DNA from: Bisbaumannia salifodinae
GTDB taxonomy: Bacteria; Pseudomonadota; Gammaproteobacteria; Pseudomonadales; Halomonadaceae
DNA length: 64,000 nucleotides
NCBI RefSeq assembly: GCF_039522585.1
Contig: NZ_BAAADR010000003.1
Strand: one strand, 5' to 3'
A model generated the notes under the pieces. It had not been told where the DNA came from and ran no database searches. It was given only the letters and a program-made list of their open reading frames with translations. Made by a program: the position numbers and the translations under genes. This document shows, piece by piece, positions 1 to 7,865 of this stretch (its first letter is position 1; every line of letters begins with the position of its first letter).

Positions 1-210
1 CGCTGCGTGGGGTATCGTCAGGCCTGGGAGCATCTCGACGGTGCCTATGACCGCGAGACCCTGATCGCCAAGGGCACGGCGGCCACCCGCCAACTGGCCA
101 AGCGCCAGCTGACCTGGCTGCGGGGCTGGCCCGACCTGCACTGGGTGGATAGCCAGCAGGCAGATCCCCTGGAAGGGGTCCTGAAACTCGTGCGCCGCTT
201 TAGTAGTTAG
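1..210 (+). CDS. miaA: tRNA dimethylallyltransferase MiaA, C-terminal end (partial)
   Basis: The window opens inside this gene: frame 1 reads RCVGYRQAWEHLDG, the conserved MiaA segment, and runs to a TAG at 208-210 (69 codons visible). MiaA adds a dimethylallyl group to A37 of tRNAs that read codons starting with U. Only the C-terminal helical part is present, so the catalytic P-loop lies upstream of the window. The position directly before hfq and hflX matches the classical gammaproteobacterial miaA-hfq-hflX order, which supports the assignment. The small ORF starting at an internal ATG is not the true start. Confidence 0.93.
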   Translation, partial: RCVGYRQAWEHLDGAYDRETLIAKGTAATRQLAKRQLTWLRGWPDLHWVDSQQADPLEGVLKLVRRFSS

Positions 211-323
211 CGTAAGATACGGTGTTCGGTTGGCCGCTTGCCGGGCCGTATGCTGCGCTGCCCCTGGTCGGCAGGCGCAATAACATGACATCAATGCCAA
301 AAGAGACAGTTAGGGAGAGCAAA

Positions 324-569
324 ATGTCCAAAGGACAGTCCCTTCAAGACCCGTATCTGAACATCCTGCGCAAGGAGCGTATTCCGGTGTCCATCTTCCT
401 GGTCAACGGTATCAAGCTGCAGGGTCAGATCGAGTCCTTCGACCAGTTCGTTATTCTGCTGCGTAACACCGTGAGCCAGATGGTCTATAAGCATGCCATC
501 TCCACCGTGGTGCCGTCCCGCAATGTGCGCCTGCCGGCGCAGGATCCCGCGGCGGCGCAGGAATCTTGA
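324..569 (+). CDS. hfq: RNA chaperone Hfq
   Basis: This 81-residue protein is a textbook Hfq: MSKGQSLQDPYLNILRKERI leads into the Sm1 and Sm2 motifs (FLVNGIKLQGQIESFD, and YKHAISTVVPSR near the end of the fold). Hfq forms a hexamer that pairs small RNAs with mRNAs. The ATG at 324 is chosen because it is preceded by a good ribosome site (GGGAGAG at about 313-319) and aligns with the usual Hfq N-terminus; an in-frame reading begins further upstream at 222 but adds non-homologous sequence. The acidic C-terminal tail is short (about 12 residues) compared with enterobacterial Hfq. Confidence 0.97.
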   Translation: MSKGQSLQDPYLNILRKERIPVSIFLVNGIKLQGQIESFDQFVILLRNTVSQMVYKHAISTVVPSRNVRLPAQDPAAAQES

Positions 570-583
570 TCGCGAGGTAGTGA

Positions 584-1903
584 TTGTTTTTCGAACGCCC
601 CGACGCCGGTGAAACGGCGATCCTCGTCCATGTGGATTTCCAGGACGAACGCGAACGCGAAGACCCGGGTGAATTCCTGGAGCTGGTGCGTTCCGCCGGT
701 GCCGAACCGGCTACCCTGCTCAGCGGTAGCCGGAATCGGCCCGACCCCCGTACCTTTATCGGCAGCGGCAAGCTCGAGGAGCTTCGCGAGCTGCTGGCGG
801 TGCACCATGCCGAGCTGGTGATCTTCAACCATGGCCTGAGTCCCTCCCAGGAGCGCAACCTGGAGCGCAGCCTCAAGTGCCGTGTCCTCGATCGCACCGG
901 CCTGATTCTCGATATCTTCGCCCAGCGGGCGCGGACCCACGAGGGCAAGCTGCAGGTGGAGCTGGCCCAGCTGGAGTATATGTCCACCCGCCTGGTGCGC
1001 GGCTGGACCCACCTGGAACGCCAGAAGGGCGGTATCGGCCTGCGCGGTCCCGGTGAGACCCAGCTGGAGACCGACCGTCGCCTGCTGCGGGCCCGCATCA
1101 AGGCGATCCACAAGCGCCTCGACAAGGTACGCAGCCAGCGCGACCAGAACCGCCGCGCCCGGGCGCGGGCGGAGATCCCCAGCGTTTCCCTGGTGGGCTA
1201 TACCAACGCCGGCAAGTCGACGCTGTTCAACGCCCTGACCGAGTCCGGCGTCTACGCCGCCGACCAGCTCTTCGCCACCCTGGACCCCACCCTGCGACGC
1301 CTCGAGATCGACGACGTCGGCCCCGTGGTGCTGGCGGATACCGTGGGCTTTATCCGACACCTGCCGCACAAGCTGGTGGAGGCCTTCCGGGCCACCCTCC
1401 AGGAGGCCGCCGAGGCGACCCTGCTGGTGCATGTGATTGATGCCGCCGACCCCGACCGCGAGCTTAACGTGGAGCAGGTGGAGGCGGTGCTCAAGGAGAT
1501 CGGCGCCGACGAGATTCCCTGCCTGCGGGTGATGAACAAGATCGACCTGCTCGACAGCGCGCCGCGTATCGAACGCGACGGCGACGGGCGGCCCGAGGTG
1601 GTCTGGCTCTCGGCCCAGAGCGGCCAGGGACTGGAACTGCTCGGCGAGGCGCTTTCCGGCTGTCTGGCCGGCGATGTGGTGGACACCGAGCTGACCCTGG
1701 CACCGAGCCAGGGGCGCCTGCGGGCCGCCCTGCACGAGCTGGGCGCGGTGCGTCAGGAGGGCTTCGATGAGCAGGGGCAGACCCGCCTCGAGGTGCGCCT
1801 GCCGCGGCGCGATTTTTTGCAGTTGATGGCGCGTCTCGGTGAAGATGCCGACGACTACCTGCCGCCGGCGCAGCGAGAGCCGCGGGCGGAGTGGGAGCTC
1901 TAG
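584..1903 (+). CDS. hflX: Ribosome-associated GTPase HflX
   Basis: This 439-residue GTPase carries the N-terminal HflX domain (residues 1-195, with the GPGETQLETDRR motif near 155-166) and a G domain with P-loop GYTNAGKS (205-212), switch FATLDPTLR, DTVGF and MNKID. HflX binds the 50S subunit and rescues or splits stalled ribosomes. The start is a TTG at 584; no ATG is available near the conserved beginning (FFERPDAGETAILVHVDF aligns with E. coli MFDRYDAGE), and GAGG lies just upstream. It follows hfq after 14 bases, so the two are probably cotranscribed. Confidence 0.96.
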   Translation: MFFERPDAGETAILVHVDFQDEREREDPGEFLELVRSAGAEPATLLSGSRNRPDPRTFIGSGKLEELRELLAVHHAELVIFNHGLSPSQERNLERSLKCRVLDRTGLILDIFAQRARTHEGKLQVELAQLEYMSTRLVRGWTHLERQKGGIGLRGPGETQLETDRRLLRARIKAIHKRLDKVRSQRDQNRRARARAEIPSVSLVGYTNAGKSTLFNALTESGVYAADQLFATLDPTLRRLEIDDVGPVVLADTVGFIRHLPHKLVEAFRATLQEAAEATLLVHVIDAADPDRELNVEQVEAVLKEIGADEIPCLRVMNKIDLLDSAPRIERDGDGRPEVVWLSAQSGQGLELLGEALSGCLAGDVVDTELTLAPSQGRLRAALHELGAVRQEGFDEQGQTRLEVRLPRRDFLQLMARLGEDADDYLPPAQREPRAEWEL

Positions 1904-2012
1904 CATCAAGGAGCTCCTCGCAATGATGGCGTTGCGCTACGCCGGGTGATCGTCGAGGCGAGGCCCGGCAGACGGATTCAAGGCGATTCAATGCATAGTG
2001 TGGAGACGACGT

Positions 2013-3221
2013 ATGGCTTGGAATGAGCCTGGTGGTGGCAAGCAGCATGACCCCTGGAGCGGGGGCGGTCGCCGCGGTGGTGGTAACGGGGGCAATCAGG
2101 GCCCGCCCGACCTCGACGAAGCGCTGAAGAAGTTCCAGGACAAGCTCAACCGCATGCTCGGTGGCCGGGGTGGCAAGGGTGGCGGCGGTCGTGGCGGCAA
2201 GGGCGGTGGTGGACGCCGCAACACCTTCGCGTTGCCCGGCCTGCTGATCATCGTGGCCCTGGCGATCTGGGCCGCCTCGGGCTTCTACCTGGTCGACCAG
2301 TCCGAGCGGGGTGTGGTGCTGCGCTTCGGCAAGTTCCAGGAAGTGGTCAACCCGGGGTTGCACTGGAACCCGCCGTTGATCGACGACGTGCGCATGGTCA
2401 ATGTGACCCGGGTGCGTTCACTGACCCAGACCCAGTCGATGCTGACTCGCGACGAGAATATCGTCGAGGTCGAGATCTCGGCCCAGTACCAGGTCGCCAA
2501 TCCCCGCGACTTCGTGCTCAACGTGCGCAACCCGCAGCTCTCCATCGAGAACGCCCTGGACTCCGCCCTGCGCCACGTGGTCGGCGGTACCGAGATGATC
2601 GATATCCTCACCTCCGGGCGTGAGATCCTGGGCAGCTCCGTGGCCAGCCGCCTGCAGTCCTACCAGGACAGCTACGGCACCGGGATCCGCCTGCAGACCA
2701 TCAACATCGAGTCCACCTCGGCCCCGGGGCCGGTGATCGATGCCTTCGATGACGTGATCCGCGCCCGCGAGGATCGTCAGCGCACCATCAACGAGGGCAT
2801 GGCCTACGCCAACGCGGTGATTCCCGCCGCCCAGGGTCAGGCCCAGCGCCTTATCGAACAGGGCCAGGGGTATCGCGAGTCGGTGGTGGCCGAGGCCCAG
2901 GGTCAGGCCAACCGCTTCCTGTCCATGCTGGCCGAGTACCAGAACGCGCCGGAGATCATGCGTGAGCGCCTCTACCTGGATGCCATCAGCGAGGTGCTGA
3001 GTGGCACCGACAAGGTGCTGATGGACGTCAGTGACAATGCGCCCCTGATGTACCTGCCGCTGGATCGGTTACGTTCCGGTGCGAGCAGTCGCTCCCAGGA
3101 GGGTAGCCAGTACGACGAGGATCAGCGCCTCGATCCCCAGGTGCTGGAGCGTCTACGCAGTAGCAGCAGCCAGAGCCAGACGGGCAACCAGAGCAGTGGT
3201 ATTCGCAGGGAGGGCCGCTAA
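2013..3221 (+). CDS. hflK: FtsH protease modulator HflK
   Basis: This 402-residue SPFH/band-7 protein begins MAWNEPGGG, as in other HflK proteins. An N-terminal glycine-rich segment (about residues 52-75, several GGRGGKGGG-type runs) precedes one membrane helix (about 75-95) and the band-7 domain, then a coiled, Ala/Gln-rich region and a Ser-rich tail. HflK and HflC form a large cage around FtsH in the inner membrane and limit its activity. The ATG at 2013 is preferred over the in-frame GTG at 1998 because of homology and an upstream GGAG. The glycine-rich linker looks longer and more repetitive than in E. coli. Confidence 0.95.
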   Translation: MAWNEPGGGKQHDPWSGGGRRGGGNGGNQGPPDLDEALKKFQDKLNRMLGGRGGKGGGGRGGKGGGGRRNTFALPGLLIIVALAIWAASGFYLVDQSERGVVLRFGKFQEVVNPGLHWNPPLIDDVRMVNVTRVRSLTQTQSMLTRDENIVEVEISAQYQVANPRDFVLNVRNPQLSIENALDSALRHVVGGTEMIDILTSGREILGSSVASRLQSYQDSYGTGIRLQTINIESTSAPGPVIDAFDDVIRAREDRQRTINEGMAYANAVIPAAQGQAQRLIEQGQGYRESVVAEAQGQANRFLSMLAEYQNAPEIMRERLYLDAISEVLSGTDKVLMDVSDNAPLMYLPLDRLRSGASSRSQEGSQYDEDQRLDPQVLERLRSSSSQSQTGNQSSGIRREGR

Positions 3222-4103
3222 GTGATCAATAACCGTTCCTTGCTGATCGTGGGCGGCCTGGCCGCCGTCGCCTGGCTGGCCAGCAACAGCCTCTATGTGG
3301 TCGACGAGACCCAGCGTGCCGTGAAGTTGCGCTTCGGCGAGGTGATCGAGGAGAATATCCAGCCGGGGCTGCACTTCAAGGTGCCCATCACCCAGACGGT
3401 GCGCAAGTTCGATACCCGGGTGTTGACCCTGGATACCGATCCCAGCCGCTACCTGACCCTGGAGCAGAAGGCGGTGATCGTCGACTCCTACGTCAAGTGG
3501 CAGGTCATCAACCCGACCCGCTACTACGAGGCCACCGCCGGCGACGAGCTGATGGCCACGCGCCTGATCCAGCCGCGGGTCGACGAGAGCCTGCGTAACG
3601 AGTTCGGTCGCCTCAACCTGCAGCAGATCATCGCCGAGCGCCGCGATGACCTGATGACTGGGCCTGCCGAGGAGCTCGATGCATTGATGCGCGAGGAGCT
3701 CGGGGTGGCGATCGTCGACATCCGGGTCAAGCGTATCGACCTGCCGGAAGACGTCTCCGCGGCGGTCTACGACCGCATGCGCTCCGAGCGCGAGCGGGAG
3801 GCCCGCGAGTGGCGTGCCCAGGGCCAGGAAGAAGCCGAGCGGATTCGCGCCAACGCCGACCGGCGCCGCCAGGTACTGCTGGCCCAGGCCAGCGAGCGGG
3901 CCGAGACCCTGCGCGGTGAGGGGGATGCCGAGGCCGCGGCCATCTTCTCTCAGGCCTACCAGCAGGATGCGGAGTTCTTCTCCTTCTACCGCAGCCTGAA
4001 TGCCTACCGCGAGACCTTCAGCGGCGACGGCAACATGATGGTCCTGGAGCCCTCCAGCGACTTCTTCCGCTACCTCAACAGCCCCCAGGCGGCCGGCGAC
4101 TAA
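3222..4103 (+). CDS. hflC: FtsH protease modulator HflC
   Basis: This 293-residue SPFH-family membrane protein is the partner of HflK. It has an N-terminal membrane segment (residues 5-25), then the SYVKWQVINPTRYY and RRDDLMTG segments typical of HflC. It starts with GTG at 3222, immediately after the hflK stop codon, so translation is probably coupled. The complex acts on the periplasmic face of the inner membrane as a regulator of FtsH. Nothing is truncated. Confidence 0.95.
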   Translation: MINNRSLLIVGGLAAVAWLASNSLYVVDETQRAVKLRFGEVIEENIQPGLHFKVPITQTVRKFDTRVLTLDTDPSRYLTLEQKAVIVDSYVKWQVINPTRYYEATAGDELMATRLIQPRVDESLRNEFGRLNLQQIIAERRDDLMTGPAEELDALMREELGVAIVDIRVKRIDLPEDVSAAVYDRMRSEREREAREWRAQGQEEAERIRANADRRRQVLLAQASERAETLRGEGDAEAAAIFSQAYQQDAEFFSFYRSLNAYRETFSGDGNMMVLEPSSDFFRYLNSPQAAGD

Positions 4104-4113
4104 GCCGTCTCCC

Positions 4114-4137
4114 GGCGATGCCTGGCGCATCGCCGGG
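4114..4137 (+). terminator. Hairpin after hflC
   Basis: A 10-bp stem (CCGGCGATGC / GCATCGCCGG) with a short loop follows the hflC stop. The T tract after it is poor, so it may be a weak terminator or an mRNA 3'-end stabiliser. Confidence 0.5.
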
Positions 4138-4170
4138 GTTTATCCCGGGGCCAAACGTGGTAGACTCCCG

Positions 4171-4195
4171 AAACCGGGCGTGGCCCGGTTTTTTT
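4171..4195 (+). terminator. Rho-independent terminator between hflC and hisZ
   Basis: AACCGGGC, a short loop and GCCCGGTT followed by a run of T form a classical terminator. It ends the hfq-hflX-hflK-hflC transcription unit. Confidence 0.85.
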
Positions 4196-4341
4196 GTGGC
4201 CCAAGGGTAGGTTTTCGGGCCCCAGAGTGATTCCCTACGGGGCTTGGCATGGCGCCATGCCGGGCCTCTTTCCGGCCCTTTTATCGGGCAGCGCGCGGCC
4301 GCGCCACGCCCGGGCCAACGAATACTGGCAGGACAGAACAC

Positions 4342-5523
4342 ATGACCATCGCTGACCGCTGGCTGCTTCCCGACGGCATGGACGAAGTGCTGCCGCCTCA
4401 GGCGGCACGGATGGAGGAGCTGCGCCGTGGGCTGCTCGACCTCTACCACCGCTGGGGCTATGACCAGGTCATGCCGCCGCCCGTGGAGTTTCTCGACTCG
4501 CTGCTCACCGGCACCGGCACCGACCTGGAGCTGCAGACCTTCAAGCTCACCGACCAGTTGACCGGGCGCATGATGGGCGTCAGCGCCGACGTCACCCCCC
4601 AGGTGGCGCGCATGGATGCCCACTCCCTGCATCGCCAGGGGCCGGTGCGGCTCTGCTACTGTACCAATGTGCTGCGCGCCACCGCCGACCAGCATCAGGG
4701 CGGTCGTAGCCCGGTGCAGGTGGGCCTGGAGCTGTTCGGCCATGCCGGCCTCGAGGCCGACCTGGAAGTCCTGCGCCTGGCGCTGGAGTCCCTCTCCGCC
4801 GCCGGCGCCGACGAGATGCACCTGGCCCTGGGCCATATCGGCATCTACCGCAGCCTGGTGCAGGCCGCGGCGCTGGAGCCGGCCCAGGAGCGGGCGCTGT
4901 TCGAGGCGCTGGAGCTGAAGTCGCCGGGCGAGGTGGCGGCCAGGGTCGCCGAGAGCGTCGAGGATCCGGCCCTGGCCGAGATGTTCCTGGCGCTGGTGCA
5001 CCTGCATGGCGGCCCCGAGGTGCTGGAGCAGGCGCGTGCCGCCTTCGCCGAGGCGCCGGCCCCGGTGGGCGCCGCCCTGGATCAGCTGCGCGAGCTGTGT
5101 GCCGGGGTGGCCGCCGATTACCCCGGGGTGACCCTCTACTTCGACCTGGCGGAGCTGCGCGGCTATCAGTACCACACCGGCATGATGTTCGCCGCCTATG
5201 TGCCCGGCTACGGCCAGGCGCTGGCCAAGGGCGGGCGCTATGATGATACCGGGCGGGTCTTCGGCCGAGCACGCCCGGCCACCGGTTTCTCCATGGACCT
5301 CAAGCTGCTGGCCTCCCTGGCGGTGGAGGAGCCCCCCTGCGATGGCATCTGGGCCCCCGCCGAGGAGGACGCGGCCCTGGCCGAGGTGGTGACCCGGCTG
5401 CGTCAGGACGGCGAGCGGGTGATTCAGGCGCTTCCCGGTCAGCGTACCGGCCCGGCCGAGCACCGCTGTAACCGTCGGCTGGTGCGCCTGGGCGAGGATT
5501 GGCAGGTCTCCCCCCTGGCCTGA
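4342..5523 (+). CDS. hisZ: ATP phosphoribosyltransferase regulatory subunit HisZ
   Basis: This 393-residue class-II aminoacyl-tRNA-synthetase-like protein resembles HisRS but lacks the anticodon-binding end. The N-terminal MTIADRWLLPDGMDEVLPPQ and the motif-2-like YCTNVLRA region match HisZ. HisZ joins short-form HisG (encoded elsewhere) in the first step of histidine synthesis. The start at 4342 aligns with the family; an in-frame reading from 4249 covers non-homologous leader sequence. The hisZ-purA pairing downstream of hflC is common in Halomonas and Pseudomonas relatives. Confidence 0.93.
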   Translation: MTIADRWLLPDGMDEVLPPQAARMEELRRGLLDLYHRWGYDQVMPPPVEFLDSLLTGTGTDLELQTFKLTDQLTGRMMGVSADVTPQVARMDAHSLHRQGPVRLCYCTNVLRATADQHQGGRSPVQVGLELFGHAGLEADLEVLRLALESLSAAGADEMHLALGHIGIYRSLVQAAALEPAQERALFEALELKSPGEVAARVAESVEDPALAEMFLALVHLHGGPEVLEQARAAFAEAPAPVGAALDQLRELCAGVAADYPGVTLYFDLAELRGYQYHTGMMFAAYVPGYGQALAKGGRYDDTGRVFGRARPATGFSMDLKLLASLAVEEPPCDGIWAPAEEDAALAEVVTRLRQDGERVIQALPGQRTGPAEHRCNRRLVRLGEDWQVSPLA

Positions 5524-5583
5524 AAGGGGAGCGGGGCGCCCCCGGGCGCCATTGGCGGATTCTTCGATCAAGAGACGAGAGCA

Positions 5584-6879
5584 ATGGGCAAGAACGTAGT
5601 CGTACTGGGCACCCAATGGGGTGATGAAGGCAAGGGCAAGGTCGTCGACCTGCTGACCGAGTCGGCCAGCGCCGTGGTGCGCTTCCAGGGGGGCCATAAT
5701 GCCGGCCATACCCTGGTCATCGACGGTGAGAAGACCGTCCTGCACCTGATTCCCTCCGGGATCCTGCGCGACGACAAGACCTGCGTCATCGGCAACGGCG
5801 TGGTGCTGTCGCCGGAGGCGCTGATCAAGGAGATCCGCGAGCTGGAGGCCAAGGGTGTGCCGGTGCGCGAGCGCCTGCGCCTGTCGCCCTCCTGCCCGCT
5901 GATCCTGCCCTATCATGTGCGCCTGGATCAGGCCCGCGAGAAGGCCCGGGGCGTGGCCAAGATCGGCACCACCGGTCGCGGCATCGGCCCGGCCTACGAG
6001 GACAAGGTGGCGCGCCGCGGCCTGCGCCTGGGCGATATGCTGCATCGCGAGCGTTTCGCCTCCAAGCTGGGCGAGGTGCTCGACTACCATAACTTCGTGC
6101 TGACCCAGTACCACGGCGAGGCCCCGGTGGACTTCCAGCAGGTGCTGGACGAGGCCATGGAGATGGTCGAGGAACTGCGTCCCATGGTCTGCGACGCCGT
6201 GAGCCTGGTGCACGACTTCCGCAAGAAGGGCGAGAACATCCTCTTCGAGGGCGCCCAGGGCTCGCTGCTGGATATCGACCACGGCACCTACCCCTTCGTG
6301 ACCAGCTCCAACACCACCGCCGGCGGCACCGCCACCGGCTCCGGCGTGGGCCCCCTCTACCTGGACTATGTGCTGGGCATCACCAAGGCCTACACCACCC
6401 GGGTCGGTTCAGGGCCCTTCCCCACCGAGCTGTTCGACGAGTTCGGCCGCCACCTGGCGGAGAAGGGCCACGAGTTCGGTGCCACCACCGGCCGCGCCCG
6501 CCGCTGTGGCTGGTTCGATGCGGTGGCCCTGCGCCATGCGGTGCAGATCAACTCCGTCTCCGGCCTCTGCCTGACCAAGCTCGACGTCCTCGACGGCCTG
6601 GAGAATATCCGCGTCTGCGTGGGCTACCGCAGCAAGGACGGTGATGTCCTGGACACCCCGGTGGACTCCGAGGGTTACGAGGCCATCGAGCCGGTCTACG
6701 AGGACCTGCCGGGCTGGAGCGAGTCGACCCTGGGTGCCAAGCGCCTGGAAGACCTGCCGGAGAGCGCCCGCGCCTATATCCGCTACCTGGAGCAGCAGGT
6801 GGGCACGCCCATCGACATTATCTCCACCGGCCCGGATCGCAACGAGACCATCGTGCTGCGTAACCCGTTCGAGGGCTGA
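5584..6879 (+). CDS. purA: Adenylosuccinate synthetase PurA
   Basis: This 431-residue enzyme condenses IMP and aspartate using GTP, the first committed step to AMP. The signature GTQWGDEGKGK is at residues 9-19, and the GTTGRGIGPAYEDK and STGPDRNET segments are present. Length and termini are normal (ends NPFEG). The start ATG at 5584 follows a purine-rich ribosome site. The last 21 codons are repeated twice more downstream in a 122-bp tandem array (see the repeat entry), but the gene itself is intact. Confidence 0.97.
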   Translation: MGKNVVVLGTQWGDEGKGKVVDLLTESASAVVRFQGGHNAGHTLVIDGEKTVLHLIPSGILRDDKTCVIGNGVVLSPEALIKEIRELEAKGVPVRERLRLSPSCPLILPYHVRLDQAREKARGVAKIGTTGRGIGPAYEDKVARRGLRLGDMLHRERFASKLGEVLDYHNFVLTQYHGEAPVDFQQVLDEAMEMVEELRPMVCDAVSLVHDFRKKGENILFEGAQGSLLDIDHGTYPFVTSSNTTAGGTATGSGVGPLYLDYVLGITKAYTTRVGSGPFPTELFDEFGRHLAEKGHEFGATTGRARRCGWFDAVALRHAVQINSVSGLCLTKLDVLDGLENIRVCVGYRSKDGDVLDTPVDSEGYEAIEPVYEDLPGWSESTLGAKRLEDLPESARAYIRYLEQQVGTPIDIISTGPDRNETIVLRNPFEG

Positions 6880-7123
6880 TTCGCCGGTTCCGGATGGTCA
6901 ACGAGAGGGTGCCCTGTGGGCACTCTCTCCAGACCGACATTATCTCCACCGGCCCGGATCGCAACGAGACCATCGTGCTGCGCAACCCCTTCGAAGGCTG
7001 ATCCATCGGCTCCGGCTGGTCGACGAGAGGGTGCCCTGTGGGCACTCTCTCCAGACCGACATTATCTCCACCGGCCCGGATCGCAACGAGACCATCGTGC
7101 TGCGTAATCCGTTCGAGGGGTAA
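6814..7123 (+). repeat. Three tandem copies of the purA 3' end (122-bp period)
   Basis: Copies begin at 6814 (the real purA end), 6936 and 7058, exactly 122 bases apart. Each carries the last 21 codons plus stop (DIISTGPDRNETIVLRNPFE then G and stop). The first two are followed by a spacer with a hairpin (GAGAGGGTGCCC / GGGCACTCTCTC). The first 46 bases are identical in all three. Later differences in the coding part are all synonymous (for example CGTAAC, CGCAAC, CGTAAT; TGA, TGA, TAA). The period is not a multiple of three, so the copies lie in different frames and cannot form one longer protein. Confidence 0.95.
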
Positions 7124-7140
7124 GTGGTTCGAGGTATAAG

Positions 7141-7164
7141 AGGGCGCCCCGGGGCGCCCTTTTT
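7141..7164 (+). terminator. Rho-independent terminator after the purA repeats
   Basis: A perfect GC palindrome AGGGCGCCCC/GGGGCGCCCT is followed by TTTT. It lies just after the third purA 3'-end copy and probably ends the hisZ-purA unit. Confidence 0.85.
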
Positions 7165-7185
7165 AGTGGGCGGATGACAGGCGTT

Positions 7186-7204
7186 GCCAATGAGAATAAT
7201 TGGC
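7186..7204 (+). promoter_or_regulatory. Fur-box-like site upstream of the suf operon
   Basis: GCCAATGAGAATAATTGGC matches the 19-bp Fur consensus at 13 positions by eye (11 of the central 13) and is itself an inverted repeat. It overlaps a possible promoter (TTGCCA at 7185, TAATGA at 7207). Fur control of suf is known in E. coli; here it is inferred from sequence only. Confidence 0.45.
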
Positions 7205-7277
7205 GTTAATGATTCGAACGCCGTCGAACCGGCGCCGATCGTGGCGTTTTGCGTCGCCCCTCTTCACAAGCCGATCC

Positions 7278-7302
7278 ATACAGGACTAAAATGGTACCCA
7301 AT
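7278..7302 (+). promoter_or_regulatory. IscR/Rrf2 type-1-like operator
   Basis: The stretch starting ATACAGGACTAAAATGGTAC matches about 18 of 25 positions of the E. coli IscR type-1 motif, including GACT, the A/T centre and GT. It lies 50 bases before the Rrf2 regulator gene, so autoregulation by that protein is the simplest reading. Confidence 0.45.
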
Positions 7303-7351
7303 TCGAGCGGGGCGCCTGCGGTGCGCCCGTCACGGGGGTAGAGACAACGGC

Positions 7352-7819
7352 ATGATGAAGCTCTCCAGGCTGACCGACTACGCCGCGGTGGTGATGGCCC
7401 AGATCGCCCGCCAGCCGCAGCAGCCCCATGCGGCGGCGGAGCTGGCCGAGGCGGTGAAACTGCCGCACCCCACCGTCAGCAAGACCCTGAAGATGCTGGT
7501 CAAGGCCGGACTCCTGGAGTCCCAGCGCGGTGCCCAGGGCGGCTATCGCCTGGCGCGGCCGGCCCACGAGATCACCGCCATCGATATCATCACCGCCATC
7601 GAGGGCCCCGTGGCCATGACCGAGTGCAGTCAGGGCGGCGGCGACTGCGACCTGCTCGACACCTGCGGGGTGGCCGATAACTGGCAGCGGGTCTCGCTGG
7701 CGGTGCGCACCCTGCTCGACAGCGTGACCCTGGCCCATCTGGCCCAGACCACGCCCATCAAATTACCGGTCCGGCTGCCCATCCAGAGCATCGATCTGGG
7801 CGCCACCGCCGACATCTGA
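7352..7819 (+). CDS. sufR: Rrf2-family Fe-S regulator of the suf operon
   Basis: This 155-residue winged-helix protein begins MMKLSRLTDYAAVVMAQIAR and has the helix-turn-helix around residues 27-70. Three cysteines (C92, C99, C105, in ECSQGGGDCDLLDTCG) are placed like the cluster ligands of IscR, though the first spacing is one residue longer. The family (SUF system Fe-S assembly regulator) senses cluster status and controls suf transcription. It is the first gene of the suf operon, 46 bases before sufB. The start at 7352 (or 7355) follows GGGGTAGAGA; the longer reading from 7184 would run over the promoter sites. Confidence 0.88.
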   Translation: MMKLSRLTDYAAVVMAQIARQPQQPHAAAELAEAVKLPHPTVSKTLKMLVKAGLLESQRGAQGGYRLARPAHEITAIDIITAIEGPVAMTECSQGGGDCDLLDTCGVADNWQRVSLAVRTLLDSVTLAHLAQTTPIKLPVRLPIQSIDLGATADI

Positions 7820-7865
7820 ATTGCCCAAAGGGCTCGAACGCAACCGCCCGGGAGGGGGAAAGACC

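Noticed and set aside
485..1909. Long minus-strand open frame opposite hflX
   Set aside because: It is a GC-driven antisense shadow with low-complexity Gly/Gln/His composition and no family features; hflX is certain.
4075..6282. 735-codon minus-strand frame across hisZ and purA
   Set aside because: It is opposite two well conserved genes and shows biased His/Gln/Gly composition; no ribosome site or homology.
6909..7001. Possible 31-codon peptide from a GTG before the second purA 3'-end copy
   Set aside because: The ribosome-like GAGAGG touches the GTG with no spacing, and the content is just the duplicated purA tail.
6814..7123. CRISPR-like repeat array
   Set aside because: Only three units of 122 bases that derive from purA; no short repeats with unique spacers.
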